NCBI GenBank assembly: GCA_001819605.1
Contig: MHNE01000024.1
Coordinates: 1-32,933, forward strand
DNA length: 32,933 bases
Reading direction: 5' to 3'
DNA from: Candidatus Portnoybacteria bacterium RIFCSPLOWO2_01_FULL_43_11
Lineage (GTDB): Bacteria; Patescibacteriota; Minisyncoccia; Portnoybacterales; UBA2143
In this document: positions 21,122 through 28,984 of the stretch, one piece after another
How positions within the stretch are numbered: position 1 is the stretch's first letter
Layout: the number at the start of each line of letters is the position of its first letter
Notes under the pieces: model-generated
Databases searched by the model: none
Told to the model about the DNA's origin: nothing
What the model saw: only the letters and a program-made list of their open reading frames with translations
Program-made: the position numbers and the translations under genes

Positions 21122-21818
21122 CGAAGTTCTTTATAAGCCGTTATTTAACGCGTTAATCCTTTTGTATGACATTATACCCGGTCACGATTTAGGGATAGCT
21201 ATTATTGTTTTAACGGTGATTATCAGATTTCTTCTTTATCCTCTTTCTCAAAAAGCGATTAAATCCCAAAAATCATTAACTGAATTACAGCCTAAGATTA
21301 AAGAGATTCAGAAAAAATACAAAGACAAAGCGGAACAAGCCAAGGCGACAATGGATCTTTATCGCCAGTATAAAATAAACCCAATGTCCGGCTGTTTGCC
21401 GATTTTAATCCAGTTGCCTATTTTAATCGCTTTATACAGGGTTTTTTATACGGGCCTGGACCCGGAAAGATTAAACGGTCTTTATGGCTTTGTGGTTCGG
21501 CCGGAAGTTTTAAACCCAATGTTTTTAGGGGCAATAAATCTTTCAGAAAGAAACATACCCCTGGCTCTTTTGGCCGGATTCCTTATGTTTGTTCAGTCTA
21601 AGATGATGATGTCTAAAAGCTCTCCTTTAAAAACGCAAGGAACAAAAATAGGCAAGACAGATTTTTCTTCCATGATGAGCCATCAGATGACTTATTTAAT
21701 GCCCATAGTTACGGTTTTTATCAGTTGGACCCTGCCTGCTGGTTTGCCTCTTTATTGGGCGGTGATCACTCTCTTTGGTATAATTCAGCAATATTTTACA
21801 AAAACCATAAAACTTTGA
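21096..21818 (+). CDS. yidC: Membrane protein insertase YidC/Oxa1
   Basis: 240 aa from ATG 21096 (MDLVTQIFNEVLYKPLFNAL), chosen because Gram-positive-type YidC begins at this first helix. An ATG at 21033 would add 21 residues inside rnpA. An AGG lies upstream. Features are PGHDLGIAIIVLTVIIRFLLYPLSQKAIKSQK (the conserved Arg of the hydrophilic groove), KYKDKAEQAKATMDLYRQYKINPMSGCLPILIQLPILIALYRVF, and final helices SSMMSHQMTYLMPIVTVFISWTLPAGLPLYWAV. About five TM helices. It inserts and folds inner-membrane proteins. The large periplasmic domain of proteobacterial YidC is absent. Confidence 0.93.
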   Translation: MDLVTQIFNEVLYKPLFNALILLYDIIPGHDLGIAIIVLTVIIRFLLYPLSQKAIKSQKSLTELQPKIKEIQKKYKDKAEQAKATMDLYRQYKINPMSGCLPILIQLPILIALYRVFYTGLDPERLNGLYGFVVRPEVLNPMFLGAINLSERNIPLALLAGFLMFVQSKMMMSKSSPLKTQGTKIGKTDFSSMMSHQMTYLMPIVTVFISWTLPAGLPLYWAVITLFGIIQQYFTKTIKL

Positions 21819-21824
21819 AAAAAA

Positions 21825-22292
21825 ATGAATAATTCAGAAATAATTAAAAAAACCATCATAGATTTATTAGAAAAAATAGGATTTGAAAGCGCGGTTGACT
21901 TGGATATTTCTGATAAAAAAAATATTACGGTTAATATTCAGACAAACGAAGCCGGATTTTTAATCGGGCAGGCCGGGGGAAACCTGCATGCTCTTCAACA
22001 TTTGTCCAGAGTTTTAGTTAATAAAAAATTAGGCTACCCAATACATTTTATTATTGATGTTAATAATTACCAAAAGAACAGGATTGAGCTTTTAAAAGAA
22101 CTGGCCAGCCATACGGCCGAACAGGTCGTTAACGAAAAATCGTCTCTTTTTCTCCAGCCCATGCCGCCGTACGAGCGAAGAATTGTTCATTTGGCCCTGG
22201 CCGGTCATCCTTGGGTGGGCACGGAAAGTATTGGTCAGGAGCCGAATAGGAGAATAGTTATTAAGCCAAAAACCGCGGATATTCGCGAATAA
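21825..22292 (+). CDS. jag: Jag/KhpB-type KH-R3H RNA-binding protein
   Basis: 155 aa. A KH-like domain (about residues 25-75) has the GxxG loop in FLIGQAGGNLHALQHLSRVLV. An R3H domain (about 90-150) has PMPPYERRIVHLALAGHPWVGTESIGQEPNRRIVIKP. The N-terminal Jag_N domain found in many Firmicutes proteins is absent. The family binds RNA and, in streptococci, influences cell-wall elongation. It follows yidC by 6 nt in the conserved rpmH-rnpA-yidC-jag order. Confidence 0.92.
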   Translation: MNNSEIIKKTIIDLLEKIGFESAVDLDISDKKNITVNIQTNEAGFLIGQAGGNLHALQHLSRVLVNKKLGYPIHFIIDVNNYQKNRIELLKELASHTAEQVVNEKSSLFLQPMPPYERRIVHLALAGHPWVGTESIGQEPNRRIVIKPKTADIRE

Positions 22293-22326
22293 GCCCGAAT
22301 TTCATAAATATAAATTCATGCGGCTT
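22291..22326 (+). other. Inverted repeat between jag and the flippase gene
   Basis: AAGCC (22291-22295) with GGCTT (22322-22326), and GAATTT (22297-22302) with AAATTC (22312-22317), form an interrupted hairpin filling the 38-nt gap between the genes. No T-run follows, so a terminator is not supported. It may be a processing or attenuation hairpin. Confidence 0.35.
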
Positions 22327-22330
22327 TACA

Positions 22331-23761
22331 ATGGCAATTGTCAAAAAAATAGCTTACAACACTATTATTTCAGTAATAGCCAGATTTGTTAGTACGGCTC
22401 TGGCTTTGGTTATTGTTGGCTATTTGACCCGTTATTTGGGCCAGACTGGTTTTGGGCAATATTCAACCATTCTGGCTTTTTTATTTATTTTTACGGTTTT
22501 GGCCGATTTGGGCCTTTATTCAATTTGCGTCAGAAGTATTTCAAGATCAGGGGCTGATGAGGCTAAAATAGTCAGCAACGCTTTTACTTTAAGATTTTTT
22601 GCCGGTCTTTTTGTTTTTATAATTGCTCCTTTAGCCGCTTATTTTTTTCCTTATTCGTCAGAAACCAAACTGGGAATTCTTATTGGGGCGGCCGGGTTCT
22701 GGCTTTTATCCAATAATCAGGTCTTGATGGGTGTTTTTCAAAAGTATTTGCGTCTGGATAAAGTCGGCCTGGCTGAAGTTTTAAGCCGTTTTGTCCAACT
22801 GGGCTTGGTTATTTTTTTTGTCAGGCAGGATTTTGGTTTTTTATTTATTGTCAGCGCTTTAACCGCCGGCGCCGCGGTCAACTTTTTTTTGATTTTATTT
22901 TTTGTTCAAAAACATATTTCTGTCCGGCTTCAATTTGATTTTTCTTTTTGGCTTGAATTACTAAGGCAATCACTGCCTTTGGGCTTGGCCGCTATTTTAA
23001 CGATGATTTATTTTAAGCTGGACACTATTATGCTTTCCTTAATGAAAACGCAGGCCGAGGTCGGCATTTACGGTTTGGCTTATAAAATCTTAGAAAGCTT
23101 GATTTTTTTTCCAGCCATGTTTGTCGGCTTGGTTATGCCTCTAATGTCAAAATACGCCTTTCTCAACAAAGAAGAATTTAAAAAGATTGTTCAAAAAACT
23201 TTAGATGTTTTACTGATTTTAATTATTCCTTTAATAGTCGGCACTTTTTTTCTTTCCTCTAAAATAATTGTTTTAATCGGCGGAAGGGATTTTATTCCTT
23301 CATCCGGAGTTTTAAATATTCTTATTTTGGCTACTGGCATAATCTTTTTAGGCGCTCTTTTTTCCAATATGTTGATTTCTTTAGAAAGGCAAAAAACCCT
23401 TGTTTATATTTACGGGGCCGGGACATTGGTCAATGTGCTTTTGAATTTTGTGTTTATTCCCAAATATTCTTATTACGGCGCCGCCGCGACCACGGTCTTT
23501 ACCGAGCTCTTGGTTACTGTTTTAATGCTTTGGGTTCTTCGTCGGGCAATTAAAGAGCTGCCTTCTTTTGGTTTATTTTACAAATGCCTTTTTGCCGCTT
23601 TGATTATGGCTTTGCTTCTTTATTTTTCCTCCGGCTGGAATTTATTGATTTCCGTTGTTTTGGCCGCTTTAATTTATTTTAGCGCTTTGTATTTAATCGG
23701 CGGATTGCCCATTCGCGAATTTGCGCAAATTTATCAAAAATCACCCAAGTCCAATGTTTAA
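22331..23761 (+). CDS. Polysaccharide flippase, MOP superfamily (Wzx-like)
   Basis: 476 aa with about 12-14 hydrophobic helices. It opens IAYNTIISVIARFVSTALALVIVGYLTRYLGQTGFGQYSTIL, the typical start of the RfbX/Wzx polysaccharide exporter family, with conserved TRYLGxxGFGxY and, mid-protein, LRQSLPLGLAAILTMIYFKLDTIMLSL. PKYSYYGAAATTVFTE is the usual late motif. It likely flips lipid-linked glycans across the membrane. The following two Wzy/ligase-like genes, overlapping head to tail, support a surface-polysaccharide or glycosylation operon. The substrate is unknown and no glycosyltransferase is within the window. Confidence 0.88.
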   Translation: MAIVKKIAYNTIISVIARFVSTALALVIVGYLTRYLGQTGFGQYSTILAFLFIFTVLADLGLYSICVRSISRSGADEAKIVSNAFTLRFFAGLFVFIIAPLAAYFFPYSSETKLGILIGAAGFWLLSNNQVLMGVFQKYLRLDKVGLAEVLSRFVQLGLVIFFVRQDFGFLFIVSALTAGAAVNFFLILFFVQKHISVRLQFDFSFWLELLRQSLPLGLAAILTMIYFKLDTIMLSLMKTQAEVGIYGLAYKILESLIFFPAMFVGLVMPLMSKYAFLNKEEFKKIVQKTLDVLLILIIPLIVGTFFLSSKIIVLIGGRDFIPSSGVLNILILATGIIFLGALFSNMLISLERQKTLVYIYGAGTLVNVLLNFVFIPKYSYYGAAATTVFTELLVTVLMLWVLRRAIKELPSFGLFYKCLFAALIMALLLYFSSGWNLLISVVLAALIYFSALYLIGGLPIREFAQIYQKSPKSNV

Positions 23762-25073
23762 TTGGCTTCTGCTTTTAATCGCTTATATTCCGTTTCAGAT
23801 CGCTTTAAATCCTTGGCCCGGCGTTGACCTGGCTTCCGGTCGGGTTTTTATTTTATTGCTGTTTGGGGTTTGGCTGATTACGGCGTTTTTTAGAAAACAA
23901 CTGAATGTTTCCCTGAATTTTCAAGCCGTTATTTTATTGATTTTTTTGTTTATGAGCGGCTTTTCTATTTTGATGTCAGGGAATTATTTATGGGGGCTGC
24001 GGAAATTTTTATTTTTTTTATCTATTTTCCCTCTTTATTTTTTAGCGGCTTATTTGGCTGACAGTTATGAGAAAATAAAGAAAATTATTTGGACTTTGGT
24101 CATTAGCGCCGGAACAGCCGCTTTAATCGGTTTGGTTCAATTTTCAGCTCAGTTCGTCTTTGGCTTGGAGCGGATTTACGGCTTTTGGGCTTTTAATATC
24201 GTGCCTGTCTTTTCCGGTTTTAATTTAGGGGCTTTGATTTTGGCTTATCCGAGCTGGCTGGTAAATGTCTCCGGGAAAACAATTATGCGGGCCATATCTA
24301 TTTTTTCCGATCCCCATGTGTTTAGTCTTTGTATCGGGCTTATTTTGCCTTTAGCAGTAGTTTTGCTTTACGGCTTTCTTAAAAAAAATCAGGGCAAATT
24401 TTTAATTTTTAATTTTCAATTTTTAATTATTTTTATTTCATATTTTATCTTATACATTAGCTCTTTATTAAGTTTTTCGCGCGGCGCCTACTTGGCTTTA
24501 ACAGCGGCCTTTTTAGTTTTGGCTTGGCTTTTTTGGAAGCATTTAAACTCAAAAAAAATCACTCTTTTGCTTCTGTTTAGTTTATTGATATTGATTATTC
24601 CCAAGACGCCAATTTCAGCGCGTTTTTACTCTGCTTTTAATTTGGCAGAGGGCTCAAATGCCGGCCGTCTGGAAATGTGGCAGGAAGCTAGTTATTTAGG
24701 ACTAGAAAATCCTTGGTGGGGATTGGGTCTTGGTAATTATTCTTTGGCCATTGATCCGTCTTTGGGCTACAGAAACCCGATGACCGCCCATAATCTTTAT
24801 TTGGATCTTTTTTCGGAAATGGGCATTTTTGCTTTGCTGGTTTGGCTGGTTTTAATTCTTGGAACCATTTGGGGACTGTTTAACATCGCGCGAAGCGCCG
24901 CAAATATTGACGCAAGTCATCGCGGAACAGCAGTAGGATTGATTGGGTCTCTGGTCTATTTTTCAGTCCATAGCTTTTTTGAAACAGCTATCTATTCGCC
25001 AATTATTTTCGCTGTTTTAATGGTGATTTTAGGTCTATGCTCAAAAATATTATCTCGTTCGGAATCTATTTAA
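23754..25073 (+). CDS. O-antigen ligase/polymerase-like membrane protein
   Basis: 439 aa from ATG 23754 (MFNWLLLLIAYIPFQIALNP). An upstream ATG at 23721 would add 11 polar residues inside the flippase gene. About 10-12 TM helices. The Wzy_C-type signature is AGRLEMWQEASYLGLENPWWGLGLGNYSLA followed by MTAHNLYLDLFSEMGIFAL. The conserved Arg of GRLEMW and His of AHNLYLD match the extracytoplasmic loop of glycan ligases and polymerases. It overlaps the flippase stop by 8 bp. A low-complexity stretch near 24400 (FLIFNFQFLIIF) reflects an AATTTTT-type repeat. The acceptor may be lipid, sugar or protein. Sequence alone does not decide. Confidence 0.85.
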   Translation: MFNWLLLLIAYIPFQIALNPWPGVDLASGRVFILLLFGVWLITAFFRKQLNVSLNFQAVILLIFLFMSGFSILMSGNYLWGLRKFLFFLSIFPLYFLAAYLADSYEKIKKIIWTLVISAGTAALIGLVQFSAQFVFGLERIYGFWAFNIVPVFSGFNLGALILAYPSWLVNVSGKTIMRAISIFSDPHVFSLCIGLILPLAVVLLYGFLKKNQGKFLIFNFQFLIIFISYFILYISSLLSFSRGAYLALTAAFLVLAWLFWKHLNSKKITLLLLFSLLILIIPKTPISARFYSAFNLAEGSNAGRLEMWQEASYLGLENPWWGLGLGNYSLAIDPSLGYRNPMTAHNLYLDLFSEMGIFALLVWLVLILGTIWGLFNIARSAANIDASHRGTAVGLIGSLVYFSVHSFFETAIYSPIIFAVLMVILGLCSKILSRSESI

Positions 25074-26281
25074 TTGTTTTTTCTTTACCTCTTTATTTGT
25101 TGAAAGTAAAAATTTTGGGAATTCCATTTACGGTTTCGGAATTGATGGTTTACGGGGTATTTGCCTTATGTCTCTTTCAAAAAGTTCAATGTTTCAGACC
25201 GCCGAACTTTTTAAAGAAATTAAAGGAAACCGGCTATTTTTATCCAATTCTTTTAATCTTTGCCGGTTTCACAATCTCTACTTTGTTTTCGTCTGACATT
25301 CAAACAAGCGCCGGCATTTGGAAGAGTTGGCTTATTTCTCCTTTGCTGTTTTTTATTATTTTTATAGATATAATCAAAGACCGAACGCAAATTAAAAAAT
25401 CTTTAATTGCTTCAACTCTGTCCGGCGCCGGAGTGGCTCTAATTAGTCTTTGGCATTGGTTTTCTGGTGATCTAACTTTTGATGGGCGATTAAAGGCGTT
25501 TTATCTCTCGCCAAACCACTTGGCTATGTATTTAGCGCCGATTTTAATCCTAAGTCTTGCTTTATGGCAATTCGCAAAAAATAAATACCAAAAAATATTA
25601 CTGGTTACTGGTTACTGGTTACTGGTTGTTATAATTTATCTAACTTACTCTTACGGCGCTTGGCTCGGGTTAATTGGGGCAGGCGTTTTTATTTTTTTGT
25701 CGTTGCGAGCGACCCCAAAGAAATTTTTTTTGTTATGTTTTTTGATTATATTGCTATTCATCTTAATCTTTTCTCAATTCCAAACTCAAAAAGCTCAAAA
25801 TCTTTTTAATTTTTCCCGTTCGTCTTTGGAATCGCGTTTGATGATTTGGCGAGCGGCTGTAGAAATAATAAAAGACCAACCTCTAATTGGGATTGGTCCC
25901 GGAACGTTTCAGAAATATTATTTAAAATACCAGTCTGAATTCGGGCCTTATTTAGAATGGGCCGCGCCTCAACCCCATAATCTTTTCCTTGCTTTTTGGC
26001 TTCAAACCGGCTTAATTGGCCTAATTGGCTTTATCTGGCTGCTCTTTTTGTTTTTTAGAACCAACTTTAAGCGATTACGCATTACTCGTTATCCATTACG
26101 CATTACTTTAATTGCGGCTATGATTTATATTCTAATTCACGGTTTGGTTGATGCTACTTATTGGAAAAACGATTTATCAATGATTTTTTGGTTGATTATG
26201 GCCTTAAGTTATACAACAATCCATCTTTCTTATTCACGAAAAACAAATAATCTTCTTGAGGAGAAAGAAAAATTTTTGTAG
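25037..26281 (+). CDS. O-antigen ligase/polymerase-like membrane protein with heptamer repeat
   Basis: 414 aa. It overlaps the preceding gene by 37 bp, and the first TM helix (MLKNIISFGIYLIVFSLPLY) begins at once, so this start is kept. Family signature: SRLMIWRAAVEIIKDQPLIGIGPGTFQKYYL, then APQPHNLFLAFWLQTGLIGLIGF, with the expected Arg and His. It is only distantly similar to its neighbour, so the two probably act at different steps (polymerase and ligase). Two internal DNA repeats are notable: four ACTGGTT heptamers at 25600-25627 and a 21-bp repeat encoding LRITRYPLRIT. The 3' end overlaps the convergent beta-propeller gene by 86 bp. Confidence 0.84.
   Translation: MLKNIISFGIYLIVFSLPLYLLKVKILGIPFTVSELMVYGVFALCLFQKVQCFRPPNFLKKLKETGYFYPILLIFAGFTISTLFSSDIQTSAGIWKSWLISPLLFFIIFIDIIKDRTQIKKSLIASTLSGAGVALISLWHWFSGDLTFDGRLKAFYLSPNHLAMYLAPILILSLALWQFAKNKYQKILLVTGYWLLVVIIYLTYSYGAWLGLIGAGVFIFLSLRATPKKFFLLCFLIILLFILIFSQFQTQKAQNLFNFSRSSLESRLMIWRAAVEIIKDQPLIGIGPGTFQKYYLKYQSEFGPYLEWAAPQPHNLFLAFWLQTGLIGLIGFIWLLFLFFRTNFKRLRITRYPLRITLIAAMIYILIHGLVDATYWKNDLSMIFWLIMALSYTTIHLSYSRKTNNLLEEKEKFL
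25600..25627 (+). repeat. (ACTGGTT)x4 heptamer tandem repeat inside a coding region
   Basis: Four perfect head-to-tail copies of ACTGGTT, preceded by ATT and followed by GTT. Seven is not a multiple of three, so gaining or losing one copy would shift the frame of the ligase-like gene. The encoded peptide is LVTGYWLLVV within a TM helix. Confidence 0.95.
26074..26107 (+). repeat. 21-bp-spaced direct repeat inside the second ligase-like gene
   Basis: ATTACGCATTACT occurs at 26074-26086 and again at 26095-26107, 21 bp apart and thus in frame. It encodes LRIT-RYP-LRIT. It looks like a small in-frame expansion in a cytoplasmic loop. Confidence 0.9.
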
Positions 26282-27308
26282 CGTCGTATTCGCCGCCAAT
26301 TTTATCCGCCTCAATCAAGGGGCTTTTTTCATTGGTTTCTAAGTTAACTTTATAGAAATCGTCAGTAGTTCTAAAAAGTCCTTTATAATAATCATCGGGC
26401 CAAATCGCGTCATCGGGGATAACTCTCGGAACGGCGCAGAAGATAATCCGCTCGTCCTGGCTCCAGGCGCATTTTTCCGGCCAGGTTAAAATATTTAATT
26501 CTTTAATATTTTGGCCGTTTTTATCAGCCGTTTTTAATTTTAGGTTTTTGCCGTCTTTGTCTGTTTCTGAAAAAAGCAGTTTTTCTCCCGAAGGCGACCA
26601 AAGCGCGGTTAATCCGTAAATATCGCTTAATATTTTTTGAAAGTCGCCATCCGCCGAATTTATCGTATAAAGCACGCTTTGAGCCAAGCCGCTCGGCTTG
26701 GTCCTGATTGAAACTTGGTTTTTGGCCGGCCACTCAACTATCGGGTCTTTTATTCTGGTTTTTAAGATATTTTTCCAGTTTGAGCCGTCCGGGTTTGCCG
26801 TGCTTATAAAATTATCTTCGGTTTTAGGATTTAAATACTGGTAAGCGATTTTATTTTCTTCAGGGGCCCAGCTAATCCATTGGATATTTTGATTAAGCAA
26901 GATTGACTCTTTGGTTTCGTAGTCGTAAAAATACTTTTTTATTTCTTTTCCGCCTTCAACGGAAAAAATTCCGATTACTTTTGTTTTGTCCGGCGACCAA
27001 AGAATAAATTCAAGTCCTTGAAGTATATTTGAGCTGATTCTTTCTAAATTTTCGCCGTCAAAATCAGACTGAAAAACATTGCCGTTCTCTTTAAGATAAT
27101 ATTTGATTTTATCGTTGTCTATAATCGGCGCTAAAACCGGTTCTTGAGAAACTATTTTAATTTTAGCTTCTGTTGACGGTTTTATTTCGTCTCCGTCTTC
27201 TGTAATTGGCAAGGCTTCTTTTTTAAAAAAGAAATTATAAAATCCCAAAGCGCCTGCCACAAGGACAAGCAGGACTATTAGAAAAACGAAAATATTTTTA
27301 AGAGTCAT
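26196..27308 (-). CDS. Membrane-anchored beta-propeller (TolB/WD40-like) protein
   Basis: 370 aa. One N-terminal TM helix (about 7-28) is followed by an extracytoplasmic region of repeated blades: FILWSPDKTKVIGIF, WISWAPEENKIAYQYL, ALWSPSGEKLLFSETDKDGKNLKL, CAWSQDERIIFCAVP, IFLSPQEDYLFFVNKKDG. These W(S/A)P-x-G/D motifs are typical of TolB-like propellers. It probably mediates protein or glycan contacts on the cell surface. No enzymatic motif was seen. The convergent gene overlaps its last 86 bp. The propeller's last blade is complete, so this end is believed. A TATAAT lies 32 nt upstream of the ATG. Confidence 0.78.
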   Translation of the reverse strand: MTLKNIFVFLIVLLVLVAGALGFYNFFFKKEALPITEDGDEIKPSTEAKIKIVSQEPVLAPIIDNDKIKYYLKENGNVFQSDFDGENLERISSNILQGLEFILWSPDKTKVIGIFSVEGGKEIKKYFYDYETKESILLNQNIQWISWAPEENKIAYQYLNPKTEDNFISTANPDGSNWKNILKTRIKDPIVEWPAKNQVSIRTKPSGLAQSVLYTINSADGDFQKILSDIYGLTALWSPSGEKLLFSETDKDGKNLKLKTADKNGQNIKELNILTWPEKCAWSQDERIIFCAVPRVIPDDAIWPDDYYKGLFRTTDDFYKVNLETNEKSPLIEADKIGGEYDATKIFLSPQEDYLFFVNKKDGLLYNLRP

Positions 27309-27339
27309 AGTGGTTGATGTGAAACAAGTTTAATCTTTT

Positions 27340-27345
27340 ATTATA
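27340..27345 (-). promoter_or_regulatory. Putative -10 of the beta-propeller gene
   Basis: A perfect TATAAT on the minus strand (27345-27340) gives a predicted start near 27333 and a 25-nt leader. No good -35 was found. A GGTAA/TTACC inverted repeat lies just upstream. Confidence 0.4.
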
Positions 27346-27372
27346 GGGTAAAGTTCCATTACCATAGAATTA

Positions 27373-28113
27373 CTACATTGCTTCAATAAAAACAGGGCTT
27401 TTGGATATTGGCACTTTAATTGTTTCTTTTGTCTGCGCGCCGCCGATAATATCTGTTACCAAAACATTAGGCGTTGAAATATAAGGACTTAAATCAAGTA
27501 TCTTATTTGATTCTGACCAACCAACATAAATGGGATTTCTCTCGCTGAAATTAAACTTATAAACTCCTTCCGTAAAGTTGCCTATTTTTCCTTCGCTTAT
27601 TTTTTCAACAGATGCGAACCCAGACAATTTCTGGGATAAAGATTTATAAGAAAAAAATGATGTTTTTTTTGTCGGCGTAAATCCGGGAGCGGCTTGTTTT
27701 AGTATTCCCCAATTCGGAGTCATGCTTGAATCCCAGCCAAAAAACCAAGATATAGATTTTACGCCGCGGCTAAAAGAATAAACATAATATTTTACGAGAC
27801 GTTCGGCCTGATTTGTGCCGTTGCTGTCAGAGTCGGGGCCTGACGCGGATCCCATTTCGGTTATTATTATTGGTTTCGATACGCTATGCGGCTGCATAGT
27901 ACTTGTAAAAAACTGCGCGTTATCTCCTCTGCTTAGTAGATCGCTGAAGTCGCCGTTTGTAATACCATCAACATCCGGATAGTAATGCATATCCAAAATA
28001 TCAAAATAAGGATAAAACGACCCTTCCAAATTTGAACTTGATAAAAACGAATTTAAGAAATTTCCGTCCAAAAGCAACGCCCCTAAAACAACCTTCGCGT
28101 TAGAATCTGTTTC
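27373..28113 (-). pseudogene. C-terminal fragment of an IS-disrupted surface glycosidase-like protein
   Basis: The open frame runs from the IS edge to a stop at 27373: native residues begin ETDSNAKVVLGALLLDGNFL. It carries the later half of a (beta/alpha)8 glycoside-hydrolase-like domain: YFDILDMHYYPDVD, the candidate nucleophile Glu in KPIIITEMGSAS, AERLVKYYVYSFSRGVKSISWFFGWD, and a final beta domain. The only in-frame starts are weak (a TTG at 28077), so it is probably not made as a functional protein. Its other half is at 29000-31105. Joining the halves at the duplicated TTTTACC restores one frame. Confidence 0.85.
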
Positions 28114-28120
28114 TTTTACC
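28114..28120. repeat. IS target-site duplication, left copy (TTTTACC)
   Basis: TTTTACC at 28114-28120 directly abuts the IS left end and is repeated exactly at 29000-29006 on the other side. Seven bp lies within the usual range for IS481-type elements. Confidence 0.9.
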
Positions 28121-28141
28121 TGTAAGAATCGTCCGCGTTGT

Positions 28142-28948
28142 TTACAGTTCTAATGGATAAAAATAACTGATAAGTTTTTCTATCGGCGTCAGATTATTAA
28201 TTCCTTTATGCGGTTTGACTGTGTTGTAGTAATTCACGAATCTGATAAGTTCTTGCTTCCGATGGACTCGACTTTTGAAAATTGTTTTCCTGTGCCACAT
28301 CTGCATAATTGTTCTGATGACTCTTTCCGCTTTGCCATTGGTTCTTGGAGTCTTCACCCTTGTGAATTTCTGCTCAATCTTGTTTTCAGAGCATAATTTC
28401 ATAAAGGCGTGGGTTTCAGGATTTCCTTGAAATTCGCGGCCATTGTCAGTATACCATACTTCAATGGTATAAGGGCATTCATTAACAACCCGTTCAAGGA
28501 ATTTAGCGGCTGAATACTGGGTTTTATCAGATAGAATAGCAGCGTAGAGTTCTCGGGAAAAATCATCAATGGCAACATACAAACGTTCCGGCTTCTCAAA
28601 AAGAGACTCTCCTTTAAGCAATGGCAGTTTTACCGTGTCAGCGTGCATCATTTCTCCCGGATAATTCTTGTTGTATCTCTTGGCTTGAGCTTTCAGTTTC
28701 TTTTCCAGCGCTGCTTCGACCCTTGATAGCCTTTTCAGGCCGTATTCCAAGCACCGGAAACGTTTGTTCTCGCTCTTATGGATAGAAAAATCCTTATTCC
28801 TGCCTCTTTCCAGCGCTCGGTAGATAGTCGGCCTTGAGACGCTGTATTGCCGGCATAAATCGCAAATTCTGATATTCTGTTGATAATACTTGCTGAAGAT
28901 TTCCTGACGTTGAACGGGTGTCAGGCGAGCCCTTTTATGTATTGTCAT
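28142..28948 (-). CDS. IS481-like DDE transposase
   Basis: 268 aa. An N-terminal helix-turn-helix (LTPVQRQEIF...IRICDLCRQYSVSRPTIYRALE) precedes an rve/RNase H-fold catalytic core with D104 in MMHADTVKLP, D168 in WYTDNGREF, and E208 in TPRTNGKAERVI. The end, NYYNTVKPHKGINNLTPIEKL, is the conserved C-terminal box of IS481/IS3-type enzymes. A single ORF without a programmed frameshift favours IS481 over IS3. The stop lies inside the left terminal repeat region. It catalyses cut-and-paste or copy-out transposition of the surrounding 879-bp element and appears intact. Confidence 0.92.
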   Translation of the reverse strand: MTIHKRARLTPVQRQEIFSKYYQQNIRICDLCRQYSVSRPTIYRALERGRNKDFSIHKSENKRFRCLEYGLKRLSRVEAALEKKLKAQAKRYNKNYPGEMMHADTVKLPLLKGESLFEKPERLYVAIDDFSRELYAAILSDKTQYSAAKFLERVVNECPYTIEVWYTDNGREFQGNPETHAFMKLCSENKIEQKFTRVKTPRTNGKAERVIRTIMQMWHRKTIFKSRVHRKQELIRFVNYYNTVKPHKGINNLTPIEKLISYFYPLEL

Positions 28949-28951
28949 ATT

Positions 28952-28983
28952 GTTGTTTACTTTACGCCAAAAGTGTAAACAAC
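28952..28983. promoter_or_regulatory. Palindrome between transposase start and IS right end
   Basis: GTTGTTTAC (28952-28960) and GTAAACAAC (28975-28983) form a 9-bp inverted repeat with a 14-nt spacer. The second arm is the terminal-repeat core, so a third core copy lies just upstream of the transposase ATG (28948). It could be a transposase autoregulatory binding site. Confidence 0.55.
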
Positions 28984-28984
28984 G

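Noticed and set aside
25600-25627. CRISPR-like or VNTR array
   Set aside because: The units are 7 bp with no spacers and only four copies, so it is a simple tandem repeat. No CRISPR array or cas gene was seen in the window.
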